Position numbers and translations under genes: made by a program
Notes under the pieces: generated by a model
What the model saw: the letters and a program-made list of their open reading frames with translations, nothing else
The model's database searches: none
What the model was told of the DNA's origin: nothing
In this document: positions 17,419 through 27,384 of the stretch, one piece after another
How the letters are laid out: every line of letters starts with the position of its first letter
Numbering within the stretch: position 1 is the stretch's first letter
Origin: Solibacillus sp. R5-41
GTDB lineage: Bacteria > Bacillota > Bacilli > Bacillales_A > Planococcaceae
Direction of reading: 5' to 3'
Assembly (NCBI RefSeq): GCF_002736105.1
Contig: NZ_CP024123.1
Coordinates: 2,906,001 to 2,970,000, forward strand
Length of the DNA stretch: 64,000 bases

Positions 17419-17452
17419 AAACACTTCAAGTTATTTTGAACTTGAGGTGTTT
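17419..17452 (+). terminator. Terminator of ispG-yqfW
   Basis: A 14-bp stem with one G-U pair (17419-17432 with 17439-17452), a 6-nt loop and a following CTTTTTGTTTT lie 14 bp beyond the stop. Confidence 0.85.
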
Positions 17453-17776
17453 CTTTTTGTTTTGGATTTTGTAAATCCAGTTTCGATTAAACTGATAATT
17501 ATTTTTCATATTACTTGTACTCTTTCTTGTTATCTTCCTTCTTTATGAACATAGTAAATTTACACGTGAAAATCAATGTTTAACCTAAGTTAAAAAACTT
17601 TGATATTTGTTGGAAATTTAATTTCTAAAATCACAATTTAATGTGAAAAACCACGAAACTTCCTCATTCGAACACAAAAAAACGCACAATAGCATAGAGC
17701 CATAAAGTGCGTTTCCTTGGTTAACTGTAAGCAAAACATCCTGTGAGAACTGCTTTGTATCCAACTTCATGTTGGC
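17453..17776. terminator. Convergent intergenic region with terminator of the peptide operon
   Basis: This is a gene-free stretch between converging genes. At 17680-17687 / 17707-17714 an 8-bp stem is followed on the minus strand by seven T, fitting a terminator for the operon ending at 17777. The AT-rich remainder (17460-17675) shows nothing recognisable. Confidence 0.6.
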
Positions 17777-18589
17777 CTAAAACAGACTCCCTACCCCAGT
17801 AATCGTCGTAGCTAAGTCTTCTCGGTAATTTTCGTGTGCGGGGTTTAAGCTGTTGATATTCACTTCATTTCCACCAAGTGAAGAATGGATGTAGCAATCA
17901 TCACTAATATACATTGCTACGTGGTCTGGGAAGAAGAGTAAATCCCCTCGTTGCATATCTTTTTGGTCGATGGCCTTTAGCGGGAAGCCGTCGACGATTT
18001 TTGCATCTCGGTAAATATACGCACCATTTAACATGTACGCCATCGAGCAAAGTCCTGAACAATCGATCCCAGCTGGCGTTTTCCCACCCCAGCGATAAGG
18101 AGTCCCTAAATAGCTAAAGGCTGCCTCGACTACTTGTTCACGGAATAAAGCTTGATTTAAAGTGTACACATGCATGCGTTCTTGCACCCAATCACTTCGT
18201 ACATAACCAATATCGCCTGTAACTAAACGCACTTTTGACCAGTTTGTTTCTACGTCGGCATCTTCTATCACATGAATAAAAGAACCACGTGGTAAAGTGA
18301 TAATTTTGGCACTTTGAATGATTGGATTCACTAAAACATCTGCAAAACTTTGAATGACCACATGCTTTGCTTGTTCAATCCATGTGTTTTTTAATGCTTG
18401 ATCGACTTCAATATTTTCCTTTAAGCAATAGCCTTCATAACGATAAAAAGTGCGGACTTTTGCCCATTTCTCATCGACATGTTCCACTATTTCTATCGGC
18501 ATACCGTACAACGCTTCATCCGCTATTTCCGCCTGCGTATTCGGTTCTGCTTGCAAATTAGCAATGGCTACTTTAATAAGAGCATTCAT
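17777..18589 (-). CDS. ykfC: NlpC/P60 endopeptidase (YkfC-like)
   Basis: A 270-residue protein with two SH3-like domains (about residues 1-65 and 75-140) and a C-terminal NlpC/P60 cysteine peptidase. The catalytic Cys is in GIDCSGLCS and the His in FPDHVAMYI. B. subtilis YkfC has this architecture and cleaves between D-Glu and the diamino acid of muropeptides bearing free L-Ala. No signal peptide is visible, so it should act on imported peptides in the cytoplasm. It is the last gene of the operon, 5 bp after the beta-lactamase-fold gene. The product L-Ala-D-Glu would feed the epimerase encoded upstream. Confidence 0.88.
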   Translation of the reverse strand: MNALIKVAIANLQAEPNTQAEIADEALYGMPIEIVEHVDEKWAKVRTFYRYEGYCLKENIEVDQALKNTWIEQAKHVVIQSFADVLVNPIIQSAKIITLPRGSFIHVIEDADVETNWSKVRLVTGDIGYVRSDWVQERMHVYTLNQALFREQVVEAAFSYLGTPYRWGGKTPAGIDCSGLCSMAYMLNGAYIYRDAKIVDGFPLKAIDQKDMQRGDLLFFPDHVAMYISDDCYIHSSLGGNEVNINSLNPAHENYREDLATTITGVGSLF

Positions 18590-18594
18590 TTTAT

Positions 18595-19377
18595 TTAGTT
18601 CCCCCTATCCCTTTGAAAATGCGCATATGCGATTTTTGAAATTTGACCGATGTATTGCCTCGCCTTCTCATTGTCAGTGACCTCTGTCAGGAACACGCCG
18701 ATAAAATAATCCACTTGCTCGGTAAAAACAATGCCGACATCATGGTCGACGGTGTCCAAACCACCCGTTTTATGAGCGATTTTGACATCATCGACTAAAT
18801 ATCGTTTAAGCGATTCATGACTTCGTTGACGCAATAAAATATTTAAGGCCACTTCATTCCATTCATGTGCCAGCAGTTTTCCTGCATAAATTTGATGAAA
18901 TAAATGCTGCATATCACGAGCTGTTGTGACATTATCAAAGCCTTTTTGTTGGCGCTCAAAATCCATCATTTTCCGCTGAACAGACGTCGATTTTAGCCCG
19001 ATTTGCTGAAAATAATAATTTAAAGTCTCTATCCCGATAAAATCAATACACATATTTGTTGCCGTATTATCACTTGTAATAATCATCCACAGCAGTAACT
19101 CATGCAGCGTAGCCGTCTTTTGCTTTTGCTCCGTTAACACGCTAAAATCAACGACATTGTCACTAGTAATCGGTACAACTTGTGAAAGCTGTCCATTCGT
19201 TTTCTCAAGATGATGTAATACCGCCATCAAAATCGGCACTTTAATGACACTCGCACTTGAAAAAACGGATTGTGTATTTTTTTCTATAAGTGATTCATTC
19301 GTTCGATAATCTTGGATGATAACATGCACACGATACGGAATTTGATCAAGTAGCTGCGCCAACTGTTGTTTATACAT
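18595..19377 (-). CDS. Class A beta-lactamase-fold serine hydrolase
   Basis: A 260-residue serine hydrolase. The class A signature order is present: SVIK at residues 43-46, SDN at 102-104, a candidate general-base Glu at about 141 (DFERQQ) and KTG at 203-205. It starts with no signal peptide, so it is probably cytoplasmic, which is unusual for the fold. The start is ATG 19377, 2 bp after the L,D-carboxypeptidase stop; an upstream extension in frame overlaps that gene and is rejected. Being embedded in a peptide-salvage operon suggests D,D- or L,D-peptidase or amidase activity on wall peptides rather than antibiotic resistance. That function is inferred. Confidence 0.8.
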   Translation of the reverse strand: MYKQQLAQLLDQIPYRVHVIIQDYRTNESLIEKNTQSVFSSASVIKVPILMAVLHHLEKTNGQLSQVVPITSDNVVDFSVLTEQKQKTATLHELLLWMIITSDNTATNMCIDFIGIETLNYYFQQIGLKSTSVQRKMMDFERQQKGFDNVTTARDMQHLFHQIYAGKLLAHEWNEVALNILLRQRSHESLKRYLVDDVKIAHKTGGLDTVDHDVGIVFTEQVDYFIGVFLTEVTDNEKARQYIGQISKIAYAHFQRDRGN

Positions 19378-19379
19378 GA

Positions 19380-20318
19380 CTAATCTACGACCGTAATCAT
19401 TTTTGCAGTTGCATCGACCTTCACCGTTTTCCCGAGTGGTAACGACATCGTTGGTAATACATGCCCACAAGTCACATTCATTAAAATCGGAATATTTAAT
19501 GGTGTTAAAATTTCATCCACAAGCGTTTCTAAACGCAAACTATTTTCTGGATGCTCTGGATCTGGAGGACCACAATCCGTCCACCCTCCTAACAAAATGC
19601 CCGCTAAGCCTTCAAGCTTCCCTGTTAACTGCAATTGAGTCAGCATGCGGTCAATGCGCTGTTCATTTTCCTCAACATCTTCTAAAAATAAAATTTTACC
19701 ATGCAAGTTTATCTCATACGGCGTACCTAAAGAGGCCACCACGAGTGTTAAGTTTCCACCTACTAATTGCCCTGTCGCAGTACCCGGAACAACTGTGATC
19801 AAATCCTCACCAGGAGGATTCGCTAATTGATAGTCACTCCACTGTGTATTCGTCACGCTGTTAATGAAATAATCCCAAGTGTAGTCATCCATTTTTTCAC
19901 GAATAAATTCGGTCGATGGCATCGGTGTATGGTACGTAACTAAATCACATTGCTGATTCATCACGATATGTAATGCCGTTACATCACTATATCCTGCGAA
20001 TACTTTTGGATTTTGCTTAATCGTATCCAAATCAAGCATCGGTAATATTTTTGTTGCCCCGTAGCCACCACGAATACTGAAAATCCCATCAATTTCAGGG
20101 TTGGCAAACATCGCATTCAGTTCCCTCGCACGCAATTCGTCACTCCCTGCTAAATACCCATGACGCGCACGACATGTTTCACCTACAACGACCTTAAATC
20201 CTAGTTTTTCAACCGCTTCAATCGCAGGCTGCAGTTTATCCGGTGGCGTCGCTCCAGAAGCACTGACTAACGCTACTGTATCACCTTTTTTTAATGATTT
20301 TGGAATGACCATTGTCAT
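19380..20318 (-). CDS. ykfA: Muropeptide L,D-carboxypeptidase (S66 family, LdcA/YkfA-like)
   Basis: A 312-residue S66 peptidase. The nucleophile region reads [11 protein letters not shown], the catalytic Glu lies in ILFLEDVEE and the His in TCGHVLP. RGGYGA precedes the nucleophile as in LdcA. It removes the terminal D-Ala from tetrapeptides during cytoplasmic wall recycling. It overlaps the upstream ATPase gene by 4 bp, confirming cotranscription. B. subtilis ykfA is linked to ykfB and ykfC in the dpp-ykf region, as here. Confidence 0.9.
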   Translation of the reverse strand: MTMVIPKSLKKGDTVALVSASGATPPDKLQPAIEAVEKLGFKVVVGETCRARHGYLAGSDELRARELNAMFANPEIDGIFSIRGGYGATKILPMLDLDTIKQNPKVFAGYSDVTALHIVMNQQCDLVTYHTPMPSTEFIREKMDDYTWDYFINSVTNTQWSDYQLANPPGEDLITVVPGTATGQLVGGNLTLVVASLGTPYEINLHGKILFLEDVEENEQRIDRMLTQLQLTGKLEGLAGILLGGWTDCGPPDPEHPENSLRLETLVDEILTPLNIPILMNVTCGHVLPTMSLPLGKTVKVDATAKMITVVD

Positions 20319-21277
20319 ACAAGACTCCCCCTCTTTTCTAATTGTTGACGATAGCTCTCCTGTTCATCACTATTCCCTAAAACAAAATGCCCCGTTTCTA
20401 TTTCCACAAATTCGGGTGGATCTTCCTCATAACGATGCTGCGTTGGATCATACACTTGCAACGTCTTTTGGCGCTCTTTATGCGGATTCGGTTCAGGAAC
20501 TGCTGCCATCAATGCTTTTGTATACGGATGAAGTGGATTATTAAAGAGCTTATCAGTTTCACCGAGCTCAACAATTTTCCCCTTATAAATAACCGCTGTA
20601 CGATCAGTAATAAATCGAACAATCGAAAGATCATGGGCTATAAACAAATACGTTAAATCCTTTTGCTCCTGCAAATTTGAAAGTAAATTTAACACTTGTG
20701 CACGAATTGAAACGTCAAGGGCAGAAATCGGTTCATCCGCCACAATAAATTCCGGATCCATCACAAGCGATCTCGCAATGCCGATACGCTGACGTTGCCC
20801 ACCTGAAAACTCGTGTGGAAACCGAGATGCGAACTCTGGCAATAAGCCGACTTCAAGCAGTGCGTTTTTCACTTTTTGCATGCGTTCTTCTTCAGACTTA
20901 AAGCGCTTATTGCTAATTAACCCTTCTGAAATAATGTAATCCACTTTTGCACGTTCATTGAGTGAAGCACCAGGATCTTGGAAAATCATTTGAATCTTTT
21001 GTGTAATTTCCTTATCCCACGCTTTCGGAATACGTCCGTTTATTTTTTGACCATGAAATAAAATTTCTCCCTTGGAAACGGGGTTAATTCGCATAATCGC
21101 ACGTCCAATTGTCGTTTTACCTGAGCCCGATTCTCCAACTAATCCAAACGTTTCCCCTTTGTAAATATCAAAGCTTACATCATCCACAGCTTTAAACTGT
21201 TTCTTTCCACTGCCAAAAATAATATCAATATTTTTTACTTCGATTAATTTTTCTTTCGTCGGTTTACTCATTGGCAT
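20315..21277 (-). CDS. Oligopeptide/dipeptide ABC transporter ATPase (OppF/DppF type)
   Basis: A 320-residue ABC ATPase. It has Walker [13 protein letters not shown], signature [14 protein letters not shown], Walker [13 protein letters not shown] and the C-terminal oligopeptide extension ([15 protein letters not shown]). It energises peptide import together with the neighbouring OppD-type ATPase. The start is ATG 21277, five bases after GGGAG, overlapping the previous gene by 14 bp; a longer in-frame extension to 21325 lacks a ribosome site. The stop overlaps the L,D-carboxypeptidase start by 4 bp. Confidence 0.92.
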   Translation of the reverse strand: MPMSKPTKEKLIEVKNIDIIFGSGKKQFKAVDDVSFDIYKGETFGLVGESGSGKTTIGRAIMRINPVSKGEILFHGQKINGRIPKAWDKEITQKIQMIFQDPGASLNERAKVDYIISEGLISNKRFKSEEERMQKVKNALLEVGLLPEFASRFPHEFSGGQRQRIGIARSLVMDPEFIVADEPISALDVSIRAQVLNLLSNLQEQKDLTYLFIAHDLSIVRFITDRTAVIYKGKIVELGETDKLFNNPLHPYTKALMAAVPEPNPHKERQKTLQVYDPTQHRYEEDPPEFVEIETGHFVLGNSDEQESYRQQLEKRGSLV

Positions 21278-22310
21278 AGCGTCTCCCTTCTTCAAAAAAA
21301 GCTTGTAACACTTTAGGAGGCTCAACTTTTGGTGCCTTTAAATCAAGCAACCACGTTCTCGCAAAATGGGTGTCGGTCACTTTAAAGAATGGAGGACGTT
21401 CCACAAAATCAATTTTTAATGCATACTGATTACGCGGCGCAAAGGCATCCCCTTTTATTTCCTTGAATAAATTCGGCGGTGTCCCTTTTATCGAATATAG
21501 GTCTTCCCCCTTTTCCCCTAATTGAGGAAGCGAAGAAATTAATGCCCATGTGTAAGGATGTTTGGCATTAAAGAATACTTCATCCGTTTTTCCGACTTCA
21601 ATAATGTCTCCTGCATACATGACAGCAATGCGGTCCGCTACTTTTGCAACGACACCAAGGTCATGCGTAATATATATTGTCGACAACCCGTATTTTTGCT
21701 GTAAGTTCGTTAATAACTGTAATATTTGCGCCTGTATCGTAACATCTAGCGCCGTCGTTGGTTCATCACAAATTAATACGTCTGGGTTACAAGCGACCGC
21801 AATTGCTATAACAATCCTTTGACGCATCCCACCTGAAAACTCATGTGGATACTGTTTATAGCGTCGTTCTACTTCGTGAATGCCGACATCTCGTAATAGC
21901 TGCAATGTTTTCTCGTACGCTTCTTTGCCCTTTAAATTTTGATGTAGCACGACACTTTCTTCGATTTGCTTCCCTACTGTTTTCAATGGATTTAAGCTCG
22001 TCATCGGATCTTGCGTAACCATCGCGATTTGCTTGCCGCGAATTTTTAACCAATCCTTTTCCGTCTTGAATTTCGTTAAATCATGCCCGTTATAGGAAAT
22101 TCTCCCCGAATCAATATAGCCGTTTTTATCTAGCAAGCCCATAATCGACTTCACTAACACCGATTTCCCCGAACCTGATTCCCCTACGATTGCCAAGCTT
22201 TCTCCTTTATATAAATCAAGTGAAATATCTCGAATGGCCGTTAATGTTTGACCGCGCAATTTAAATTTTATGACTAAATTTTTTATAGATAATATAGGCT
22301 GTTGTTCCAT
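21264..22310 (-). CDS. Oligopeptide/dipeptide ABC transporter ATPase (OppD/DppD type)
   Basis: A 348-residue ABC ATPase. Walker A is [12 protein letters not shown], the signature [13 protein letters not shown] and Walker [13 protein letters not shown]. The C-terminal peptide-transporter extension ([14 protein letters not shown]) continues longer than in its partner. It pairs with the OppF-type ATPase as a heterodimer. AAGGGGTGG seven bases before ATG 22310 sets the start, 13 bp after the permease stop. Confidence 0.92.
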   Translation of the reverse strand: MEQQPILSIKNLVIKFKLRGQTLTAIRDISLDLYKGESLAIVGESGSGKSVLVKSIMGLLDKNGYIDSGRISYNGHDLTKFKTEKDWLKIRGKQIAMVTQDPMTSLNPLKTVGKQIEESVVLHQNLKGKEAYEKTLQLLRDVGIHEVERRYKQYPHEFSGGMRQRIVIAIAVACNPDVLICDEPTTALDVTIQAQILQLLTNLQQKYGLSTIYITHDLGVVAKVADRIAVMYAGDIIEVGKTDEVFFNAKHPYTWALISSLPQLGEKGEDLYSIKGTPPNLFKEIKGDAFAPRNQYALKIDFVERPPFFKVTDTHFARTWLLDLKAPKVEPPKVLQAFFEEGRRYANE

Positions 22311-22323
22311 CGTTCGCCACCCC

Positions 22324-23298
22324 TTACACGTGATTTTTTGGATCTGCAGCATCTGCAAATGAATTACCGATTATATAAAAGGCAATTGTAATAACACTTA
22401 GGACAATACTAGGGAAAATTAATTGATAGCGTAAATCAGGTGACATCATCAGTACGCGCCCTTCATTAATTAAGTTTCCTAATGACGGTACACTTACTGG
22501 TAGCCCTAGTCCGATATACGTTAAAAATACTTCTGCCCCAATAGCAAATGGCACCGCTAAGCTCATGCGTAACATAATAACCGAAATTAAATACGGCAAT
22601 AAGTTTTTCAAAATAATACGATATCCGGGTGTTCCTAATGTTTTCGATGCTAAGTTATACTCACGGTCACGTAAAATTACAATCTGATTTCGTAAAAAGC
22701 GTGCCATTTCTACCCAGCCCGTAATACACATTGCAATAATAATTGTCGAAACACTTGGTCTTAAAATATACGACATTAATATAAGGACGATTGTTGTTGG
22801 AATATTATCGACGATGTTATAAAGCTGCGTAAATGGCATTTCGAGTTTCCTAGAGAAGCCCCATAACGCACCAATCGTAAAGCCGACAATTACTTCAATC
22901 ATTGCAACGACAAAGCCAATGTATAATGAAGTTCGTGTCCCTTCCCAAATGCGCGACCATAAATCCTGCCCGATGGAGTTCGTTCCAAACCAATATTCCT
23001 CATTCGGTGCTACATTTCGGTCTTGCATGCCTGTATCTGGATTAATATAAATCTCAGTAGGTGACTTTTGATTCGGTAAATACGGCTGAATAAGCGTAAA
23101 GCCGATAATAAAGACAACCATAAACAATAAGAAGACTGCTATTTTATTTTTTAGAAAAGAGTGCCATGTAGAACGCCAATAGGAATAATTTGAGTAGGCC
23201 GTTTCTTCTGCCTTTGTATCATCCGCCATAGCAAAGTCAAATAATGTTTCATTCGATTTATCCGAAATATTCTGAATCTCTTTTGTATATAAGCCCAT
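22324..23298 (-). CDS. Peptide ABC transporter permease (OppC/DppC type)
   Basis: A 324-residue permease. It has a cytoplasmic N-terminus of about 45 residues, one membrane segment, a long exported loop with the NSIGQDLWSRIWEGTR motif and five more spans. The coupling motif (ASKTLGTPGYRIILKNLLP region) is characteristic of OppC-type proteins. It shares one base with the stop of the OppB-type gene, so translation is coupled. It forms half of the peptide channel. Confidence 0.92.
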   Translation of the reverse strand: MGLYTKEIQNISDKSNETLFDFAMADDTKAEETAYSNYSYWRSTWHSFLKNKIAVFLLFMVVFIIGFTLIQPYLPNQKSPTEIYINPDTGMQDRNVAPNEEYWFGTNSIGQDLWSRIWEGTRTSLYIGFVVAMIEVIVGFTIGALWGFSRKLEMPFTQLYNIVDNIPTTIVLILMSYILRPSVSTIIIAMCITGWVEMARFLRNQIVILRDREYNLASKTLGTPGYRIILKNLLPYLISVIMLRMSLAVPFAIGAEVFLTYIGLGLPVSVPSLGNLINEGRVLMMSPDLRYQLIFPSIVLSVITIAFYIIGNSFADAADPKNHV

Positions 23299-24242
23299 TA
23301 GCGTACACTGTCTCCTTTCCCTAATTTAATTCGAGGGTCTACAACGGCCATTAATAAGTCACCTAAAATTAAGCCAATAATTCCGAGTGATGAAAAGAAG
23401 ATAACGAGCCCTTGTACAACTGTGTTATCTTGACGTTGAATCGCATCTACTAATAGCCCACCCATTCCTGGAATCGAATACAATGATTCAATATAAATCG
23501 AGCCGGTAATCGTAAATAAAATGGTAGCTGGCAAATATTGCGCCATAGGAATAAAGGCGTTTCGCAATACATGGCGGAACATAATTGTGCGTTCCTTCAC
23601 GCCCTTTGCACGAGCTAGTTTAATATAATCTTTATTTAGCTCATCCACCATGTAACGTCTCATCCACATCGCATAGGACGCAATCGGACCAAGTGCCATT
23701 GAAATGAGCGGTAAGATCCAACTAATTGGATTGTATTCATCAAATAACATCGGCCAGCCGAACCAACCCGTAACATACATTTGAATCATAAGAAAATATA
23801 CCATCGCCGGAACAGCCACAATGAATACAATATAGCCTGTCCCTAATCGATCTAGCCACCGCCCTTTAAACTGGGCCATTAAAATACCAAGTGGTACTCC
23901 GACTAATAAAGAAAGCGCAACGGCACCTAATCCAAATAAAATCGAATACATCATTTTGTCTTCTATAATATCTACTACTGGTACATCCGTACGATACGTA
24001 ACGGATTTCCCTAAATCCCCTTGGAATAAACCTTTATAAAAATTCCCCAATTGTACAATTAATGGATCTCTTAACCCTAAATTAGTTAAGTAAATTTCCT
24101 GTTGAGCCTCTGACATTTTTTCAGCCGCTGCCCCTAAATAACCTTCCTCAGGCATTAATCGTAATAGGGAGAAAACAATTGTGATAATGATAAATAGTGT
24201 GAAAATGGATTGTACTAATCTTTTTCCTATGTATTTCAGCAT
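23298..24242 (-). CDS. Peptide ABC transporter permease (OppB/DppB type)
   Basis: A 314-residue permease of the OppB class. It starts with the usual YIGKRLVQSIFTLF helix and has the DPLIVQLGNFYKGL loop and a coupling segment (YIKLARAKGVKERTIMFRHVLRNAF region). There are about six membrane spans. GAGGAGG precedes the ATG. It lies 145 bp after the binding-protein gene, across a stem-loop, and one base overlaps the following permease. Confidence 0.92.
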   Translation of the reverse strand: MLKYIGKRLVQSIFTLFIIITIVFSLLRLMPEEGYLGAAAEKMSEAQQEIYLTNLGLRDPLIVQLGNFYKGLFQGDLGKSVTYRTDVPVVDIIEDKMMYSILFGLGAVALSLLVGVPLGILMAQFKGRWLDRLGTGYIVFIVAVPAMVYFLMIQMYVTGWFGWPMLFDEYNPISWILPLISMALGPIASYAMWMRRYMVDELNKDYIKLARAKGVKERTIMFRHVLRNAFIPMAQYLPATILFTITGSIYIESLYSIPGMGGLLVDAIQRQDNTVVQGLVIFFSSLGIIGLILGDLLMAVVDPRIKLGKGDSVR

Positions 24243-24323
24243 CGTAAGCTCCTCCTCGTTACTATTTTTCTTTTGTTGGTTCTCTACATAACGTATGCGC
24301 TATTGTCTACTAAAATAAGAAAA

Positions 24324-24352
24324 GAGATGCAGAAAATATTTTCTGTCATCTC
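24324..24352 (-). terminator. Intercistronic stem-loop after the peptide-binding gene
   Basis: An inverted repeat (GAGATG plus the perfect 16-bp palindrome 24330-24345 plus CATCTC, one bulged base) is followed on the minus strand by TTTTCTTATTTT. It is probably a leaky terminator or mRNA-stabilising structure that lets the binding protein be made in excess over the permeases. Confidence 0.6.
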
Positions 24353-24387
24353 CTGTCCTTACAACGAAATCAAATCATTCATTGTGA

Positions 24388-26238
24388 TTAGTTTGAAGCA
24401 TTTGCTAAAGCTTCAGCACGTTCTTTTTCCCATGCTTCTTTAGCAGATTTATATTCTTCATTGCTCATTGGCTTTTCTAGGAGTGTTTGACCTTTAAATT
24501 TCTCTGATGTTACACCAAATGGTGAGTATTGTGATTCGAATGGATTTAATTTAGATGCGACATAGCCACCGCCACCTACTGCGTATGGGATAACGAATGC
24601 TTCTTCAATTAAAAAGGCTTCTGCTTTTGCAAATAACTCATAACGTTTTGCAGGATCTACTTCTACTTTTGCTGCATCTACTAAGTTTTGGTATGTGTTT
24701 TTACCGTTTGCTTCTTGGTAACCTTCAGCAAGCTCTGGCTTATTATATGTTCCACCTTCTGTAAATGGATCTGTGTAAGTTGATGGATCTGCAAAGTCAG
24801 GGCCCCAGTTTGCTTCGATGATTGAGAATTTACCTGGACGACGAACTTCACCTAAGAAGCCAGTTGCTGGACCTGCTTCAATCACAATGTCTACATAGTC
24901 TGTACCTAATAATTTTTCCACTTGTTGCTCAACAACTTGAGAACGATTTGCCCACTCTGGACTACCTGAGTTATAAGGCATTACTACTTTAACTGGGAAT
25001 GTTGCTTTTCCAGCTAATGCTGCCATTGCTTTTTCTTTATACTCTGCAGCTAAATCTGCATTAAATGAATCATTGTTTGTAATCGCTTTTAATGGCTCTA
25101 ATTGTGTATAGTCCACACCACTAACATCCACGAAGTTTTTTGGCGTTACCGTATTTGTTACTAAGTCTTTTGGATTGTATGGTTCCATCGTTAACAACGC
25201 GGATACACGGTCTAACGCATGGTAAATTGATTTACGGAAATCTTTATTATTTACTGCTATTTTCCAGTTTTCCGGCTCAAATTGTGCATCATATTGTGGA
25301 TTGAAGTTTAATGCATAGAAATACGTATAGAAATTGTTTGTATTTTGACGCACTAAGTTTTTCTTGTCCTCATCATTTAACCATTGATCTAAAATCGAAG
25401 TTGGTACACTTGTTGCATCAATTTCACCACGTAAGAATAACTCTGGTGCTACAGTCGCAGCTTCTTTATTGTACTTGTATCGAATGCGGTCAATTTTCAC
25501 TTGATCTTTATCCCAGTAAGTTGCGTTTTTCACTAATACACGCTCATTTTGCGGCTCGAATTTGTCTAAAATATACGCGCCATTGTATAGGAAGTTTTCA
25601 CGTGTCGTACCAAAACCTTCCCCTTTTTCAGCTAAAAATGCGCCGTTTACTGGGAAGAAACATACATAGTTTAACATGGATAAGAAATAAGGCGTTGATC
25701 CCTCTAATGTGTATTCAAGTGTGTATTCATCTAATGCTTTTACACCAACTTGTGAGAAATCTGTTATTTCACCTGTATTAAAAGCATTACCATTTTTAAC
25801 AACCGTGGCAATCCAAGATGTTGATGATTCATTTTTTGCATCTAATACATAATTTAATCCGTCTACGAAATCTTGTGCGACTACATCGGCATATTCTTTG
25901 CCGTCATGTGATACCCACTTTACACCTTCACGAATTTTAAATGTCCAAACCGTCGCATCCGCATTTGACTCCCAGCTTTCTGCAAGACTTGGTTTTACAA
26001 TGCCGTACTCATCATATTCGATCAGACCGTCTACTAAGTTTGCTGCAACTGCAAATTCATTTGTTTCTGACGTTTTTAAGTAGTTGAGTGTTTTGATTTC
26101 ACCAGAATAAACCGTCTTATACTCAACTGGCTTTGAATCTGATTTTGAATCCCCTTTTGTGTCTGAGTCTGCTTTATCACTACAAGCGGCTAAAACAAGC
26201 ACAAACATACATGTTAATAACAATAAATACTTTCTCAC
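24388..26238 (-). CDS. Peptide-binding lipoprotein (OppA/DppE/MppA-like)
   Basis: A 616-residue extracytoplasmic solute-binding protein, family 5. The signal peptide has lipobox LAAC with the lipidated cysteine at residue 19, then an Asp/Ser/Lys-rich linker. The family 5 signature region appears at about residues 85-110 (SLAESWESNADATVWTFKIR). It captures peptides for the adjacent permease. In this operon the likely ligands are muropeptide stem peptides, as for B. subtilis DppE, but this is inferred from neighbours. The start is GTG with GGGGG seven bases upstream. It lies 52 bp after the epimerase gene. Confidence 0.9.
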   Translation of the reverse strand: MRKYLLLLTCMFVLVLAACSDKADSDTKGDSKSDSKPVEYKTVYSGEIKTLNYLKTSETNEFAVAANLVDGLIEYDEYGIVKPSLAESWESNADATVWTFKIREGVKWVSHDGKEYADVVAQDFVDGLNYVLDAKNESSTSWIATVVKNGNAFNTGEITDFSQVGVKALDEYTLEYTLEGSTPYFLSMLNYVCFFPVNGAFLAEKGEGFGTTRENFLYNGAYILDKFEPQNERVLVKNATYWDKDQVKIDRIRYKYNKEAATVAPELFLRGEIDATSVPTSILDQWLNDEDKKNLVRQNTNNFYTYFYALNFNPQYDAQFEPENWKIAVNNKDFRKSIYHALDRVSALLTMEPYNPKDLVTNTVTPKNFVDVSGVDYTQLEPLKAITNNDSFNADLAAEYKEKAMAALAGKATFPVKVVMPYNSGSPEWANRSQVVEQQVEKLLGTDYVDIVIEAGPATGFLGEVRRPGKFSIIEANWGPDFADPSTYTDPFTEGGTYNKPELAEGYQEANGKNTYQNLVDAAKVEVDPAKRYELFAKAEAFLIEEAFVIPYAVGGGGYVASKLNPFESQYSPFGVTSEKFKGQTLLEKPMSNEEYKSAKEAWEKERAEALANASN

Positions 26239-26290
26239 ACAAAAACCCCCTATTTTCTCTTTTCATATACGCTTTGCAAGTTAATAACCC

Positions 26291-27367
26291 TTACAAAGTT
26301 TCTATTAAAAACCCTAATCCTGGCTGATCGGTCATTTGAATTTTTTCGCCTTCAAAAATCGGTCCGCCATCAACTGGATCTTCAACACAAAGACTCGGTC
26401 CATCTAAATCCACCATTGTGATATTTTTGTTTGCCGCTGCAAAATGAGCTGCGGCACTAACACTAATTTTCGTTTCCAGCATGCATCCAATCATGCATTC
26501 TATCCCACTCGCTTCTGCAATATTACATAGCTTTTGCGCTTGAAAGATACCCCCGGTTTTCATTAGCTTAATATTGATTAAATCCGCAGCACGCATGTGG
26601 ATGAGTGACAGTGCTTCCTTTGGTGAAAAAACACTCTCATCCGCTAATATAGGTGTTCGCGTATGATTTGTTACATAGTGCATGCCCGATAGATCACTGT
26701 AATGAACAGGCTGCTCTACCAACTCAATATTGACTCCTTTATCCTCCAGCTGACCGATAATTCGAACCGCTTCCTTTGGCGTCCATCCTTGGTTTGCATC
26801 TACCCGTAAAACGACATCCGGTCCAACGGCTTTTCGAATCGCAACAACACGATCCACATCCGTTTGTGCATCTTTTCCGACCTTTACTTTTAATATTGAA
26901 AAACCACGATGTACGGCTTGTAAGCTATCTCGTACCATTTCTTCGCTATCATTAACACTAATCGTAATATCCGTCGTCAATTGCTGGCGAAACCCACCTA
27001 ATATTTGGTAAAGTGGTGCTTTATATTTTTTTGCCCATAAATCATAAAGTGCCATATCTACCGCTGCCTTTGCACTCGTATTTTTATATAGGCTATGCTC
27101 TATGCGGTCCAATATGCTAGCTAGTTCTTCAATTTCCATTCCGATAATGATCGGTGCAAAAACATGCTCAATTGCATGTGTAATCGATGCAAGCGTTTCT
27201 CCCGTAATGACCACGGTCGGAGCTGCTTCCCCCATACCTACTTGCCCATCATCCGTGTAAATATGCACCGCAACGTTTTTTATTGTATGCACGGTACGTA
27301 ACGCGGTTTTAAATGGTGTGATGAGTGGTGCTTCCACTATGCCGACTTTTATTTTTGTAATTTTCAT
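26291..27367 (-). CDS. ykfB: Dipeptide epimerase (L-Ala-D/L-Glu epimerase type)
   Basis: A 358-residue enolase-superfamily enzyme of the muconate-lactonising subgroup. The catalytic lysine pair K160-V-K162 is followed by metal ligands D190, E218 and D243 (RVDANQGW, VEQP, ADES) and the second lysine in INIKLMKTGG. These match the B. subtilis YkfB layout. It interconverts L-Ala-D-Glu and L-Ala-L-Glu so that wall dipeptides can be hydrolysed by ordinary peptidases. It starts 17 bp after dppA with an AGGTGAG site. Some enolase relatives use other dipeptides; the context supports L-Ala-D/L-Glu. Confidence 0.9.
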   Translation of the reverse strand: MKITKIKVGIVEAPLITPFKTALRTVHTIKNVAVHIYTDDGQVGMGEAAPTVVITGETLASITHAIEHVFAPIIIGMEIEELASILDRIEHSLYKNTSAKAAVDMALYDLWAKKYKAPLYQILGGFRQQLTTDITISVNDSEEMVRDSLQAVHRGFSILKVKVGKDAQTDVDRVVAIRKAVGPDVVLRVDANQGWTPKEAVRIIGQLEDKGVNIELVEQPVHYSDLSGMHYVTNHTRTPILADESVFSPKEALSLIHMRAADLINIKLMKTGGIFQAQKLCNIAEASGIECMIGCMLETKISVSAAAHFAAANKNITMVDLDGPSLCVEDPVDGGPIFEGEKIQMTDQPGLGFLIETL

Positions 27368-27384
27368 GTTCTCACCTGCTGCAT

